Below are positions 8,700-17,580 of a DNA stretch of 64,000 nt, piece by piece. Position 1 is the first letter of the stretch; each line of letters opens with the position of its first letter. The notes below the pieces were generated by a model. The model had not been told where the DNA came from. It saw only the letters and a list, made by a program, of their open reading frames with translations, and did no database searches. The position numbers and the translations under genes are program-made. The DNA comes from JACCXG01 sp963785755 (lineage in GTDB: Bacteria > Acidobacteriota > Vicinamibacteria > Vicinamibacterales > 2-12-FULL-66-21), in the NCBI GenBank assembly GCA_963785755.1, contig CAWAXG010000013.1:248001-312000 (forward strand), written 5' to 3'.

Positions 8700-9863
8700 A
8701 TGGACACCCTAGAACACGAGATCCGCGTCACGTTCCGCTTTCCCGTCTACTTCAGCCGGGACGTCTTCGTGTCGTCGAATCCGGTCGTCCTGAAGGCCGC
8801 GCCGAGCGCGGTCGCGCCCAAGCCGGCGCGCATCCTGTTCGTCGTGGACGGCGGGGTCAGCGAATCACATCCACGGCTGATCTCTTCAATCGGGCAGTAC
8901 TGCCGCGATCATGCCGGCGCGCTCGAGCTCGCGGCGCCGGTGATCGTCATTCCCGGCGGTGAACAAGCCAAGAACGATCCCGCACCGACCCAGCAGGTGC
9001 TCCAGGCGATCCACGACGCCTCGCTCGATCGGCATTCGTACGTCGCGGCCGTCGGCGGCGGCGCCGTCCTCGACGTCGTCGGCTATGCCGCGGCGATGGC
9101 GCATCGCGGCATCAGGCTCATACGCTTTCCCACGACGGTCCTGTCACAGGACGATTCCGCGGTCGGCGTCAAGAACGGCATCAACGCGTTCGGCCAGAAG
9201 AACTACCTCGGCACCTTCACCCCGCCGTTTGCCGTGGTCAACGACTCGGCGTTCCTCTCGACGTTGGCGGATCGGGACTGGTGTGGGGGCCTGTCGGAGG
9301 CGATCAAGGCCGCGCTGATCAAGGACCACACGTTCTTCGAGTTCATCGAAGAGCACGCCGCCCGGCTCGCGGCGCGGGACATGGCGGCGATGGAACAGGT
9401 CGTCCGCCGCTCGGCAGCGCTGCACCTGCACCATATCGCGACCGCCGGCGATCCCTTCGAGCAGGGATCGTCGCGGCCGCTGGACTTCGGGCACTGGGCG
9501 GCCCACAAGCTCGAACGGCTCACGAACCATCAGCTGCGGCACGGCGAAGCCGTGGGCATCGGAGTGGCGCTCGATACGACCTACTCGTACCTGTCGGGGT
9601 TTCTCGCGGAGAGCGACTGGAAGCGCGTGATCGATCTCATCCGCGCGCTGCAGCTGGCCGTCTATGCCCCTGAGCTGACCGCGCGGCACGGCGATCAGCC
9701 GGCCATCCTCAAGGGCCTGGACGAGTTCCGCGAGCACCTCGGCGGCCGCCTCACCATCATGCTGCTCCGGGCGATCGGCGTGCCGTTCGACGCTCATGAA
9801 ATCGACAAAGGCGTTATGCTGGGCAGCGTCGAAGTCCTGCGGTCGATCCAGCAGGGCCGGTGA
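8700..9863 (+). CDS. eboD: 3-dehydroquinate synthase-like protein EboD
   Basis: 387 residues of the dehydroquinate synthase/sugar cyclase fold. Seen: the NAD site (VIPGGEQAKND, then AVGGGAVLDVVGYAAA), FPTTVLSQDDSAVGVKNGIN, and the metal ligands in GGLSEAIKAALIKD (Glu), RPLDFGHWAAHKLE (His) and RHGEAVGIG (His). All expected metal-binding residues are present, so it is probably an active cyclase. It sits inside an ebo cluster rather than beside shikimate genes, which points to EboD and not AroB. The chosen start, ATG 8700, is 23 bp after eboC. The frame extends upstream without a stop, but that part has no DHQS similarity and covers eboC. Confidence 0.88.
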   Translation: MDTLEHEIRVTFRFPVYFSRDVFVSSNPVVLKAAPSAVAPKPARILFVVDGGVSESHPRLISSIGQYCRDHAGALELAAPVIVIPGGEQAKNDPAPTQQVLQAIHDASLDRHSYVAAVGGGAVLDVVGYAAAMAHRGIRLIRFPTTVLSQDDSAVGVKNGINAFGQKNYLGTFTPPFAVVNDSAFLSTLADRDWCGGLSEAIKAALIKDHTFFEFIEEHAARLAARDMAAMEQVVRRSAALHLHHIATAGDPFEQGSSRPLDFGHWAAHKLERLTNHQLRHGEAVGIGVALDTTYSYLSGFLAESDWKRVIDLIRALQLAVYAPELTARHGDQPAILKGLDEFREHLGGRLTIMLLRAIGVPFDAHEIDKGVMLGSVEVLRSIQQGR

Positions 9864-9904
9864 GTCCAGAATTCATTTCGTTCGCCAGACTGGACGGCCC
9901 CACG

Positions 9905-10005
9905 GCTTAACGCCACGAAGGGCACAAAGACCACAAAGGGCACAAAGAAGGCTAAATTGACTCGCTTTGTGAGCCTTGTGAGCTTCGGGGTCTTCGTGCT
10001 AAAGC
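9905..10005. repeat. Imperfect palindrome of CACAAAG / CTTTGTG words
   Basis: GCTTAACGCCACGAAGGGC on the left, with CACAAAG repeated four times, faces GCTTTGTGAGCCTTGTGAG and CTTCGTGCTAAAGC on the right. It is about 101 bp and foldable. It resembles family A in layout (ends containing TTAACGC or CTAAAGC, core of CACGAAGG) but with a different core word. Confidence 0.55.
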
Positions 10006-10057
10006 GGTCGGCTCGTGCGCCAGTGCCTGGCAATGGTTCTACAACGGGGAATCTCGC

Positions 10058-10351
10058 ATGAGCAGCCAATCTCCTTTGAGCCCAAAAGAGATCGTCGACG
10101 AATACTTCATCGAGAACCGCACGCGCCTGCTCGAGATCGCGGCCTTCCTCGATCGGCTCGACCGCGCCGATTCGGCCTACGGCGGGCGCGATTTCAGGAT
10201 GAAGGCGTTCACCGAAGCCCTGGCCAGCATGGCGCAGGGCAGCGGCCGGCTCGATCGGCTGCAGCTGCTCTTCAGCGATCCGACGACCGAGCCTTTGGGA
10301 GCTTTGGATCGGAAGAGTGCGTTCGGTGCTTACGATCGGTGGAAGCGATAG
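10058..10351 (+). CDS. Small unassigned protein inside the ebo cluster
   Basis: 97 residues, charged and probably helical and cytoplasmic: no signal peptide or membrane segment. N-terminus MSSQSPLSPKEIVDEYFIEN, centre RLLEIAAFLDRLDRAD, C-terminus SAFGAYDRWKR. No family recognised. It lies between eboD and eboB on the same strand, where a functional ebo component would be expected. No EboA is seen in the window, and this protein is far shorter than EboA. Coding seems real: it keeps a third-position G/C pattern and has an ATG with a purine-rich upstream sequence (ACAACGGGGAATCTCGC). Confidence 0.6.
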   Translation: MSSQSPLSPKEIVDEYFIENRTRLLEIAAFLDRLDRADSAYGGRDFRMKAFTEALASMAQGSGRLDRLQLLFSDPTTEPLGALDRKSAFGAYDRWKR

Positions 10352-10362
10352 GGAGCGAGCAT

Positions 10363-10387
10363 GTCAACTCCCAACTTGGGAGTTGAC
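10363..10387. repeat. Perfect 12-bp inverted repeat with 1-nt centre
   Basis: GTCAACTCCCAA, C, TTGGGAGTTGAC. The arm word CAACTCCCAA is the same as that bounding repeat family B at 12709 and 21256, so this may be the minimal form of that family. It lies just upstream of eboB and shows that the ATG at 10361 is not the eboB start. Confidence 0.7.
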
Positions 10388-10426
10388 GGTGTCCGGAATC
10401 TGTTCCGCCTGTCTGGAGTCACTGTC

Positions 10427-11260
10427 ATGAAGTACATCGATCATCACGCCCACATGGTGTCGCGCACGACCGATGATTACCAGCAGATGGCGCTGACCGG
10501 CTGCATCGCTGTCACCGAGCCGGCCTTCTGGGCGGGCTGGGACCGCAGCACCGCCGGCGGATTCGAGGATTACTTCCGGCAGCTCACCGAGTTCGAGCCC
10601 GCGCGCGCCGCTCAGTACCGCATCCAGCATTACACCTGGATGGCGATGAATCCCAAGGAGGCCGATGACCGCGAGCTGTCGCGCGAGGTCCTGGCCAGGA
10701 TTCCCGCGTTCCTCGATCGCCCGACTGTTCTTGGCATCGGCGAGATCGGCCTCAACCGGATCACGCGGAACGAGATCGACACCTACACCGAGCAGGTGGA
10801 GCTCGCGCTCGAGCACCAGCAGATGATCCTCATCCACACCCCGCACCTCGAGGACAAGCTGAAGGGCACGCGCATTTCGGTGGACGTCCTCAATCGCTTC
10901 GCGGCGATGCCGCGGGAGCGGGTCATGGTCGATCACGCCGAGGAGCACACGCTGCGCCTCATCCTGGACAACGGCTACTGGGCCGGGTTGACGCTGTATC
11001 CGAATACCAAGGTGTCGGCGGCGCGCGCCGTGGACATGATCGAGCGTTTCGGCCCCGACCGGATTTGCGTCGCCGGCGCCTGCGACTGGGGCCCGAGCGA
11101 TTCGATCGCCGTCCCCCGGTTCATCATGGAGATGCGCCGCCGCCGCCATCCGGACGAGTTGATTCAGCGCGTCGTCTTCGACAACCCGGTCGCGTTCCTG
11201 AGTCAGTCGCCGAAGTTCAAGGTTCCTGGGGCGCTCGCACGGGAAGGTGCCCTCGCGTAG
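10427..11260 (+). CDS. eboB: TatD-like metal-dependent hydrolase EboB
   Basis: 277 residues, TIM-barrel amidohydrolase of the TatD family. The N-terminal HxH metal motif is in MKYIDHHAHMV. Further metal ligands are probably in GIGEIGLNR, LIHTPH and DHAEEHT, with a late Asp in AGACDWGPSD. In ebo clusters this member is EboB; the substrate is not established. The start at 10427 begins immediately before the metal motif. The longer frame from 10361 would translate the repeat at 10363-10387 and was not used. It shares the direction of eboD, eboE and eboF and is probably part of the same transcription unit, although the gaps hold repeat elements. Confidence 0.85.
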   Translation: MKYIDHHAHMVSRTTDDYQQMALTGCIAVTEPAFWAGWDRSTAGGFEDYFRQLTEFEPARAAQYRIQHYTWMAMNPKEADDRELSREVLARIPAFLDRPTVLGIGEIGLNRITRNEIDTYTEQVELALEHQQMILIHTPHLEDKLKGTRISVDVLNRFAAMPRERVMVDHAEEHTLRLILDNGYWAGLTLYPNTKVSAARAVDMIERFGPDRICVAGACDWGPSDSIAVPRFIMEMRRRRHPDELIQRVVFDNPVAFLSQSPKFKVPGALAREGALA

Positions 11261-11289
11261 CGTGAGAACGTCTACCCTCCAAGTGAGTT

Positions 11290-11400
11290 GCGCTTCGCGC
11301 CGCACGACGGCACGACGGCACGACGGCACGAAGGATCTGTTCAAACATCTTGCGTCGTCGTGCCGTCGTGCCTTCGTGCCCTCGTGTAGCGCGTTAGCGC
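11290..11400. repeat. Dispersed palindromic repeat, family A, copy 2
   Basis: Same boundaries (GCGCTTCGCGCC and GCGCGTTAGCGC), orientation and size (111 bp) as the copy at 1586-1692. Left core ACGACGGCACGACGGCACGA, right core CGTCGTGCCGTCGTGCC. It lies between eboB and eboE. The two copies differ mainly in the loop. Confidence 0.8.
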
Positions 11401-11465
11401 CGGTGGTCAGCCGGCCGGAACTCGTCATTTCGGCGACGCTCGTGCCTCGCTTCAAGTGAGCATTC

Positions 11466-12686
11466 GTGCGCTTCCCGACCCATCCCGACTCGCACCTGAC
11501 CTACTGCACCAACATCCATCCGGCTGACGGATGGGACGCGGTCTTCGAGACGCTGCGCAAGTACGCGCCGGCGCTGAAGTCCCGCTTTTCCTCAGACGCG
11601 CCGTTCGGCATCGGGCTGCGGCTCTCCGCGCGCGACGCCGAGGGACTCCTCGCCGGCAATCGTCTCCGTGAATTCGGCGAGTTCCTCCGTGACGAAGGAC
11701 TGTATGTCGCGGTAATCAATGGCTTCCCCTACGGGCCCTTCCATGGCACGCCCGTCAAGGCGTCCGTCTATGCGCCCGACTGGCGGCACGACGCTCGCGT
11801 CGCCTACACGCTGGATCTGATCGAGATCCTGCGCACGACGCTGCCGCCGGGTCTCGATGGCGGCGTCTCGACGGCACCGATGTCCTACAAACCATGGATG
11901 GCAGCGGCTGATGCCGGCGCCTGGGACGTCATCGTCGCCAATGTCGTCCGCGTCGCGGAACGGCTGGTGCGGCTGAAGCAGGACGACGGCACGCTCGTGC
12001 ATCTCGATATCGAGCCGGAGCCGGATTGTTCGATCGAGAACACGGCCGAGACGCTGGAATTCTTCGAGCGCCGGCTGCTGCCGATCGGCGCGCCGATGCT
12101 CGGCCGCGCGCTCGGGATCGACGACGGCGCCGCGCGCGAACACCTGCTCGAGCACGTGCGCCTCTGCTTCGACTGCTGCCATTTCGCTGTCGAGTTCGAG
12201 GACGCGGCGCACGCGATCGAGCGGATTCGCGCGGCAGGGATCAAGATCGGGCGCGTGCAGCTCAGCTCCGCGCTCGACGTGGTCCTCCCCGCCGATCGGG
12301 CCGAGGCGGATCGCATCGCGAGCCGGCTGCGGCCCTTTGCCGACACGACCTACCTGCACCAGGTCGTGGAGCACCGCGAGGACGGGCTTCGCCATTACCT
12401 CGATCTGCCTGACGCGCTCGAGCAGACCGGCGATGCGGCGCCGAAGCACTGGCGCATTCACTTCCACGTCCCGCTCTTCGCCGCCGACTACGATCGGCTC
12501 GGCTCGACCCAGTCCTACGTGGCCGACGTGCTTCGACACATGCTGCGGAGCGAGGCCACGACGCACTTCGAAATCGAGACCTATACGTGGGAGGTCCTGC
12601 CCGGCGCTCTGAAGCTCGATCTGCTCGAATCGATCGCGCGGGAATATCAATGGGTGCTGGATCAGGCGGCGGAGGCGAGGGGATGA
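11466..12686 (+). CDS. eboE: Sugar-phosphate isomerase/epimerase-like protein EboE
   Basis: 406 residues, xylose-isomerase-like TIM barrel, called metabolite traffic protein EboE when in an ebo cluster. Characteristic segments are HLTYCTNIHPADGWD near the N-terminus, GLYVAVINGFPYGPFHG, LVHLDIEPEPDC, CFDCCHFAVEFED and FEIETYTWEVLP, with Glu/Asp/His residues placed as metal ligands. It is longer than a simple epimerase (about 280 residues), as expected for EboE. Start is GTG 11466; no ATG lies between it and the conserved N-terminus. Flanked by repeat family A upstream and family B downstream. Confidence 0.87.
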   Translation: MRFPTHPDSHLTYCTNIHPADGWDAVFETLRKYAPALKSRFSSDAPFGIGLRLSARDAEGLLAGNRLREFGEFLRDEGLYVAVINGFPYGPFHGTPVKASVYAPDWRHDARVAYTLDLIEILRTTLPPGLDGGVSTAPMSYKPWMAAADAGAWDVIVANVVRVAERLVRLKQDDGTLVHLDIEPEPDCSIENTAETLEFFERRLLPIGAPMLGRALGIDDGAAREHLLEHVRLCFDCCHFAVEFEDAAHAIERIRAAGIKIGRVQLSSALDVVLPADRAEADRIASRLRPFADTTYLHQVVEHREDGLRHYLDLPDALEQTGDAAPKHWRIHFHVPLFAADYDRLGSTQSYVADVLRHMLRSEATTHFEIETYTWEVLPGALKLDLLESIAREYQWVLDQAAEARG

Positions 12687-12708
12687 CACTCGATCAGCGC
12701 CGTCTACA

Positions 12709-12949
12709 TCAACTCCCAACTCCCAACTCCCAACCTCCAAAGCGACCTGCTCGCACGATCTGGGCGAAAGCCGACACAACGAAGAATGTCGTGGCGACTT
12801 TCACCCAGATGGCACGAGCGACTCCGTTTGGGAGTTGCCCGCCGCCGCTCGTCGGCTCGGTTACGCCGCGACGAGCTCTGGCGAGGCCTCGCCGTAGCGC
12901 GCGTGGATCCGTGCGCGCGGAGGCGGGGGAGTTGGAGGTTCGGAGTTGT
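12709..12949 (+). repeat. Dispersed repeat, family B, copy 1
   Basis: Begins with three tandem CAACTCCCA units and ends with GGAGTTGGAGGTTCGGAGTTG. Its core (about 12838-12940), with CGCCGCCGCTCGTCGG, GCGACGAGCTCTGGCGAGG and CGCGCGGAGGCGGGG, recurs in inverted orientation at 21256-21424 with only a few differences. Fills nearly the whole eboE-eboF gap. Confidence 0.8.
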
Positions 12950-12960
12950 CGGCTGTTTAG

Positions 12961-14353
12961 ATGCAGAAGACAGTCGTCCTGAACGTCGTAGGCCTGACCG
13001 CGGATCTCATCGCCCGCGGGGCGCCTCGACTGGCCGAATGGGCGCGCGGCGGCCGGATCGTGCCGATCCGTGCCGCGTTTCCCGCCGTCACCTGCACCGC
13101 GCAGTCCGACTACCTCACCGGGCGCTACCCCGACGAGCACGGCATCGTCGCCAACGGCTGGTACGTGCGAGACGAATGCGAGGTGCGATTCTGGCGCCAG
13201 TCGAACAAGCTGGTTGGCGCGCCGAAGATCTGGGATACCGCGCGCGCGGAGGACCCGAAGTTCACCTGCGCGAATCTGTTCTGGTGGTTCAACATGTACC
13301 TCGTCGGCCGACTACAGCGTGACGCCGCGGCCGATGTACCCGGCCGACGGGCGCAAGCTGCCCGACGTCTACACCTCCCCCGCCAGCCTGCGCGATGACC
13401 TGCAGCGCGAGCTGGGCACGTTTCCGCTCTTCAACTTCTGGGGACCCAAGGCGTCGATCGAGTCGACCCGCTGGATTGCGGAGGCCGCAAAGCGGGTGGA
13501 GCTGAAGCAACGCCCGACGCTGACGCTCGTCTACCTGCCGCATCTCGATTACAACCTGCAGCGGGTCGGTCCCACGTCGGCCGCAGCCCTTCAAGACGTT
13601 CGAGAGATCGACGGGGTCTGCGCCGATCTGATCCGCTTCTTCGAGGGTCAGGGCGCAAGCGTCATCGTGCTCTCGGAATACGGGCTGCGGGATGTCACGC
13701 GGCCCGTCCATCTCAATCGCGTCCTTCGCAGCCAGGGACTCGTGGCCGTGCGCGAAGAGCTCGGTCTCGAGCTGCTGGACGCGGGTGCGAGCGCGGCGTT
13801 CGCGGTCGCGGATCACCAGGTGGCGCACGTCTACGTCAACGATCCGGCGCGGGTTGGCGCGGTGCGGACACTGCTCGAGAGCACGCCCGGGGTGGAACGT
13901 GTGCTCGACACGAAAGGGAAGCGGGAGTATCGAATCGACCACCCGCGCGCCGGCGACCTGATCGCGATTGCAAGTCCCGACGCGTGGTTCACCTACTACT
14001 ACTGGCTCGACGACCACCGGGCGCCGGACTTCGCCCGAACGGTCGACATCCATCGCAAACCTGGCTATGACCCGGTCGAGCTGTTCCTGGACCCCGCGAT
14101 CGCTGTGCCCGCGGTGACCGTCGGTTGGAAGCTCGCGCGCAAATCTCTCGGATTCAGAACTCTGCTGGACGTCATTCCGCTCGATGCAACCCTCGTCAAG
14201 GGCTCACACGGCCGGCGCCCCGGCGACGGCGACGCGGACGGCCCCGTGATCATCAGCCGGAACACGGACGTGCTTGCCGCGTCTCCCATCGATTCGACCG
14301 CCGTTCATGACGTCATCCTGAAACACCTCAGGCTCCAGGGCCGAAACCGTTAG
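12961..14353 (+). CDS. eboF: Alkaline phosphatase/nucleotide pyrophosphatase-superfamily protein EboF, one frameshift
   Basis: About 460 residues in two overlapping frames. The N-terminal part reads MQKTVVLNVVGLTADLIARG, then FPAVTCTAQSDYLTGRYPDEHG, where Thr in TCTAQ is the expected nucleophile of this superfamily. At about 13305 the sequence AACATGTACCTCGTCG carries one extra base. Removing one C gives NMYSSADYSV and restores the frame to the end. Later metal-binding residues are visible in LVYLPHLDYNLQR and FAVADHQVAHVYVND. The last gene of the ebo set, probably a phosphodiesterase-type hydrolase acting on the pathway metabolite. A single indel may be a sequencing error. Confidence 0.82.
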
Positions 14354-14381
14354 CGATCTATACTTTCGTCGTGGTGCACCC

Positions 14382-15284
14382 ATGACGCGAACGTTTCCCG
14401 CTCTGGGAATTGTGGCGCTCCTTTCCTGTGCCCTCGTCGCGGCCGACGGCCCTGCGCCTCAGACCCCGGACTCCCGCACGATCTACGTCACGGTGACCGA
14501 CAACGCAGGCGCCCCCATAGAGGATCTCAGCGCCGACGAATTCGAGATCAAGGAAGGCGGGAAGGCGGTCGCGGTCAACGAGGTCGCGATCGCAAGGGCT
14601 CCACTGCAGATTGCGCTCATCGTCGATGACAACGGCACCGGTCTGTTCCGGTCGTCGCTCGCGCGGTTCGTGCAGCGGATGGACGGCCGCGCGGTGATGT
14701 CGCTGAGTACGGTGGTAGGCCAGACGATGAAGATCGTCGACTACACGCAGAATGCCGGGGCGATCATGCAGGGAATAGCGACCCTGAACGCCCGTCCGGG
14801 TACGCCCGATGGCGGCCAGCTCCTCGAAGGCATCTCCGAAGCGGCGCTGGAACTGCGGAAGCGCGAGGCGGAGCGGCCGGTGATCATCGCGCTGACGGTC
14901 GGGGGCGAGGAACACAGCACCGTCACCTCCGATCACGTGCTCGATCAGCTGCGCAGGAGCGCCGCCGCCCTGCACGTCTTCTCGGTCGAGCGATCGGCGC
15001 TGCGGTCCACGGTCAAGCCGACGAACGCGCGCGATCTGCTCCAGGAGAACATGCACCTCAATCGGGTGCTCGGCGATGGTCCGAAGCAAACCGGCGGCCG
15101 GCATCAGTCGATCGTCGCGTCCGCAGGATTCCTGGCCGGTCTGCAGAATCTCGCGACCGAGCTCCTGGCGCAGTACCGGATCAGCTACACGCTGCTCCCC
15201 GGCGCCAAACGGTCCGACCGGCTCAACGTCTCGATCAAGCGCAGGGGCGCGACGGTGCTGGCGCCGGCCCGGCTGCCGACCTAG
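14382..15284 (+). CDS. Secreted VWFA-related protein, acidobacterial type
   Basis: 300 residues with signal peptide ALGIVALLSCALVAADG. After a short beta-domain (TIYVTVTDNAGAPIEDLSADEFEI) comes a von Willebrand A-like fold: LQIALIVDDNGTGLFR, VMSLSTVVGQTMKIVDYT, RPVIIALTVGGEEHS and ALHVFSVERSAL. This matches the VWFA-related domain proteins that are abundant in Acidobacteria (TIGR03436). The metal site DxSxS is changed to DDNGT, so metal-dependent ligand binding may be altered. Function unknown; such proteins are exported and may bind other proteins. It follows eboF by 28 bp but is probably not part of the ebo pathway. Confidence 0.8.
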   Translation: MTRTFPALGIVALLSCALVAADGPAPQTPDSRTIYVTVTDNAGAPIEDLSADEFEIKEGGKAVAVNEVAIARAPLQIALIVDDNGTGLFRSSLARFVQRMDGRAVMSLSTVVGQTMKIVDYTQNAGAIMQGIATLNARPGTPDGGQLLEGISEAALELRKREAERPVIIALTVGGEEHSTVTSDHVLDQLRRSAAALHVFSVERSALRSTVKPTNARDLLQENMHLNRVLGDGPKQTGGRHQSIVASAGFLAGLQNLATELLAQYRISYTLLPGAKRSDRLNVSIKRRGATVLAPARLPT

Positions 15285-15591
15285 TCCCTGGCCTCGCGGC
15301 GCTCACACCGATCGCCATCCAGCCTGGACCTGTCGCGCCAGGATTGCTAGTCGTCCCGGCGTGACGTCCGTCCGTACATATGGCGCGCCACCAACACGGT
15401 TGGTGGCGGAGCGGGAGCCGAACCAGGAGTAATGAACTCATGAGGCACGAATGAACTCTCACACCGACGACAAGAATCAAGGCGCGGTCATGAGTCTGAC
15501 CGCGACAGCACGGGCATCCGCCTTCGCTGCGCTTCCGCCTTCGCTGCTCTATGGCGGGACAAGTCGTCGCGACAAGGGCTGGCTGCGGTGC
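15285..15591. repeat. Intergenic region with CCGCCTTCGCTGC repeat words
   Basis: 307 bp without a convincing gene. TCCGCCTTCGCTGC occurs twice (15517-15530 and 15534-15547), followed by TCTATGGCGGGACAAG. The same word occurs at about 45145 and, reversed, at 55870-55895. An in-frame ATG at 15451 would place this repeat inside the next protein, which is why a later start was chosen for it. Confidence 0.5.
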
Positions 15592-17576
15592 ATGACCGCG
15601 GTGCTCGCGCTCCTGTTCGTTGTGCCCGCCCTCGCGCAAGACGCCTCGCCCTTTCGGGATCTCGATCGCTACGCGTTTGGCTACGCGTATCCGGGCAGCC
15701 AGCTCAAGGACCATATCTACGAGCGCTCGCGCCGGTTGTTCGCCGCGGGTGACGCCGAGCGCGATGGGATCGGGACCGTGGATGCGGTCCGGCAGCGGCA
15801 GGAGGACATTCGCCGCGTCGTCATCGCCGGCCTCGGAGGACTGGCGTCCGCCGACACGCCGTTGAACCCGCGCGTGACGGGCACGGTCGAGGGCGACGGC
15901 TTTCGGATCGAGAAGATCATCTTCGAGTCGCGGCCGCGGCACTACGTGACGGCGAATCTCTATCTGCCGCTGAACCGGCCGGCGGGCCGGACGGCCGCGG
16001 TGCTGTTCCTGAGCGGCCATCACAACACGGCGAAGGTGGTGCCGGAATACCAGAACGTCTGCCAGACCCTCGTGCGGGCGGGACTGGTCGTGCTCGCGCA
16101 GGATCCGGTGGGGCAGGGCGAACGTTTGAGCTACGTCGAACCTGACACGAAGACAAACCCGGTCGGCATCGGCACGCGCGATCACGACTATGCGGGCGTG
16201 CAAAGCCGGTTCCTGGGCGACACGCTTGCGCGTTACATGCTGCACGATGCGATGCGCGGCATCGATTACCTCATCTCGCGCCCGGAAGTGGACGCGGCGA
16301 AGATCGGGGTAACGGGCAACTCAGGCGGCGGCACGCAGGCGAGCCTCGTGATGCTGGTGGACCCGCGCGTGGCGGCGGCGGCGCCGGCGACGTTCATCAT
16401 GAACCGCGAGACGTATCAGCGCACCGGCCAGCCGCAGGACGCGGAGCAGATCTGGCCGGGCTTCACCGGCGCTGCTTTAGATCACGAGGACATCCTGCTC
16501 GCGATGGCGCCGAAGCCGGTGTGCGTGTTGGCGGTCACCTCGGATTTTTTCCCGATCGAAGGCACGCGTCGCACGGTGACGCGGTCGCGCCGGATCTGGG
16601 AACTGTCGGGTCGAGGCGCAATGCTCGAATTGGTCGAGGATGACTCGACGCATGCCTACACACCGAAGCTGGCGCGGGCGGCGGCTCGGTTTTTCGCACA
16701 ACACCTCTTGGGGAAGACGGTGGATCTGGCCGGGTTCGAGCCGAAAGCGTTTCCACCGGAGCAATTGCACGCCACGAAATCCGGGCAGGTGCGGGCGGAG
16801 TTCGCCGACGCGGAGTTCGTCTTCGACACGACGGCGGCGCGACTGAAGGAAGTCGAGGCCGCGCGCGCCGCGCTGACCGTCGCCGAGCGGAAGGTCGCGC
16901 GCGCGAGTGGCTGCGCGGGCAGGTGCTGCGGCAGCGCGAAAACACTCCGCTCAACCCGCGCCGGATCGATCGCGGGCGGGCCGTGGGTGCGTTCACGGTC
17001 GATATCGCGTTCTGGTATCCGCAGCCGTATCTCGCGAACCTCGGCATGCTCATTCGCCCGCGCGAGCGGCGGGCGGACCACCTGCCGGTAACGATCGCGA
17101 TCTGGGACGACGGGACCGCGGCGCTGTCGGCGCACGCCGAGTGGATCACTGCCGAAGTCGCGCGGGGCCGGGCCGTGTTTGTGGTGAATCTCTCGGGCAT
17201 GGGCCCGCTGAAACCCGATGCGATCAACCAGGGACCGACCGACGATGTCTATGGGACATGGCGCAAGCTCTCCGACGATCTCGAGTGGATGGGCGACAGC
17301 ATGGTCGCGCTGCGGACGTATCAAGCATTACGCTCGATCGAGGTGCTCGGCGAGTGGCCGGAGCTGAACCGGGACGACGTGCGCTTCTACGCCAAAGGCC
17401 GGACGGGCGTGCACGCGAAGCTCGCCGTGGCGCTCGCGCCGAACGTGAAGGGATGCGAGTGGCAGGATGGCTTCAAGTTCACCGATTTCGTGCGGACGCG
17501 TGCCTACGATTCGAAAGGCATCAAACCGTTTGTCCTCCCGGGCGTGCTGCGCTATTTCGATGTCGATGAACTCTAG
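15592..17576 (+). CDS. Large secreted alpha/beta hydrolase (acetylxylan esterase-like), one frameshift
   Basis: About 660 residues. The signal peptide MTAVLALLFVVPALAQ begins at ATG 15592. Residues 90-420 form an alpha/beta hydrolase of the acetylxylan esterase/dienelactone hydrolase type: RHYVTANLYLP, VLFLSGHHNTAKV, nucleophile elbow IGVTGNSGGGTQASL (Ser), a probable Asp in VTSDFFPIEGT and His in DDSTHAYTPK. At about 16890-16905 the run GTCGCGCGCGCGAGTGG has two extra bases in a CG repeat. Past it a C-terminal domain continues in another frame to RYFDVDEL at 17576. Replication slippage or an assembly slip in the CG run would both explain this. Probably deacetylates or cleaves esters of polysaccharides outside the cytoplasm. 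Confidence 0.75.
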
Positions 17577-17580
17577 GAGC

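Noticed and set aside
10361..10426. Upstream ATG of eboB
   Set aside because: It would translate the perfect inverted repeat at 10363-10387; the metal-binding N-terminus starts at 10427.
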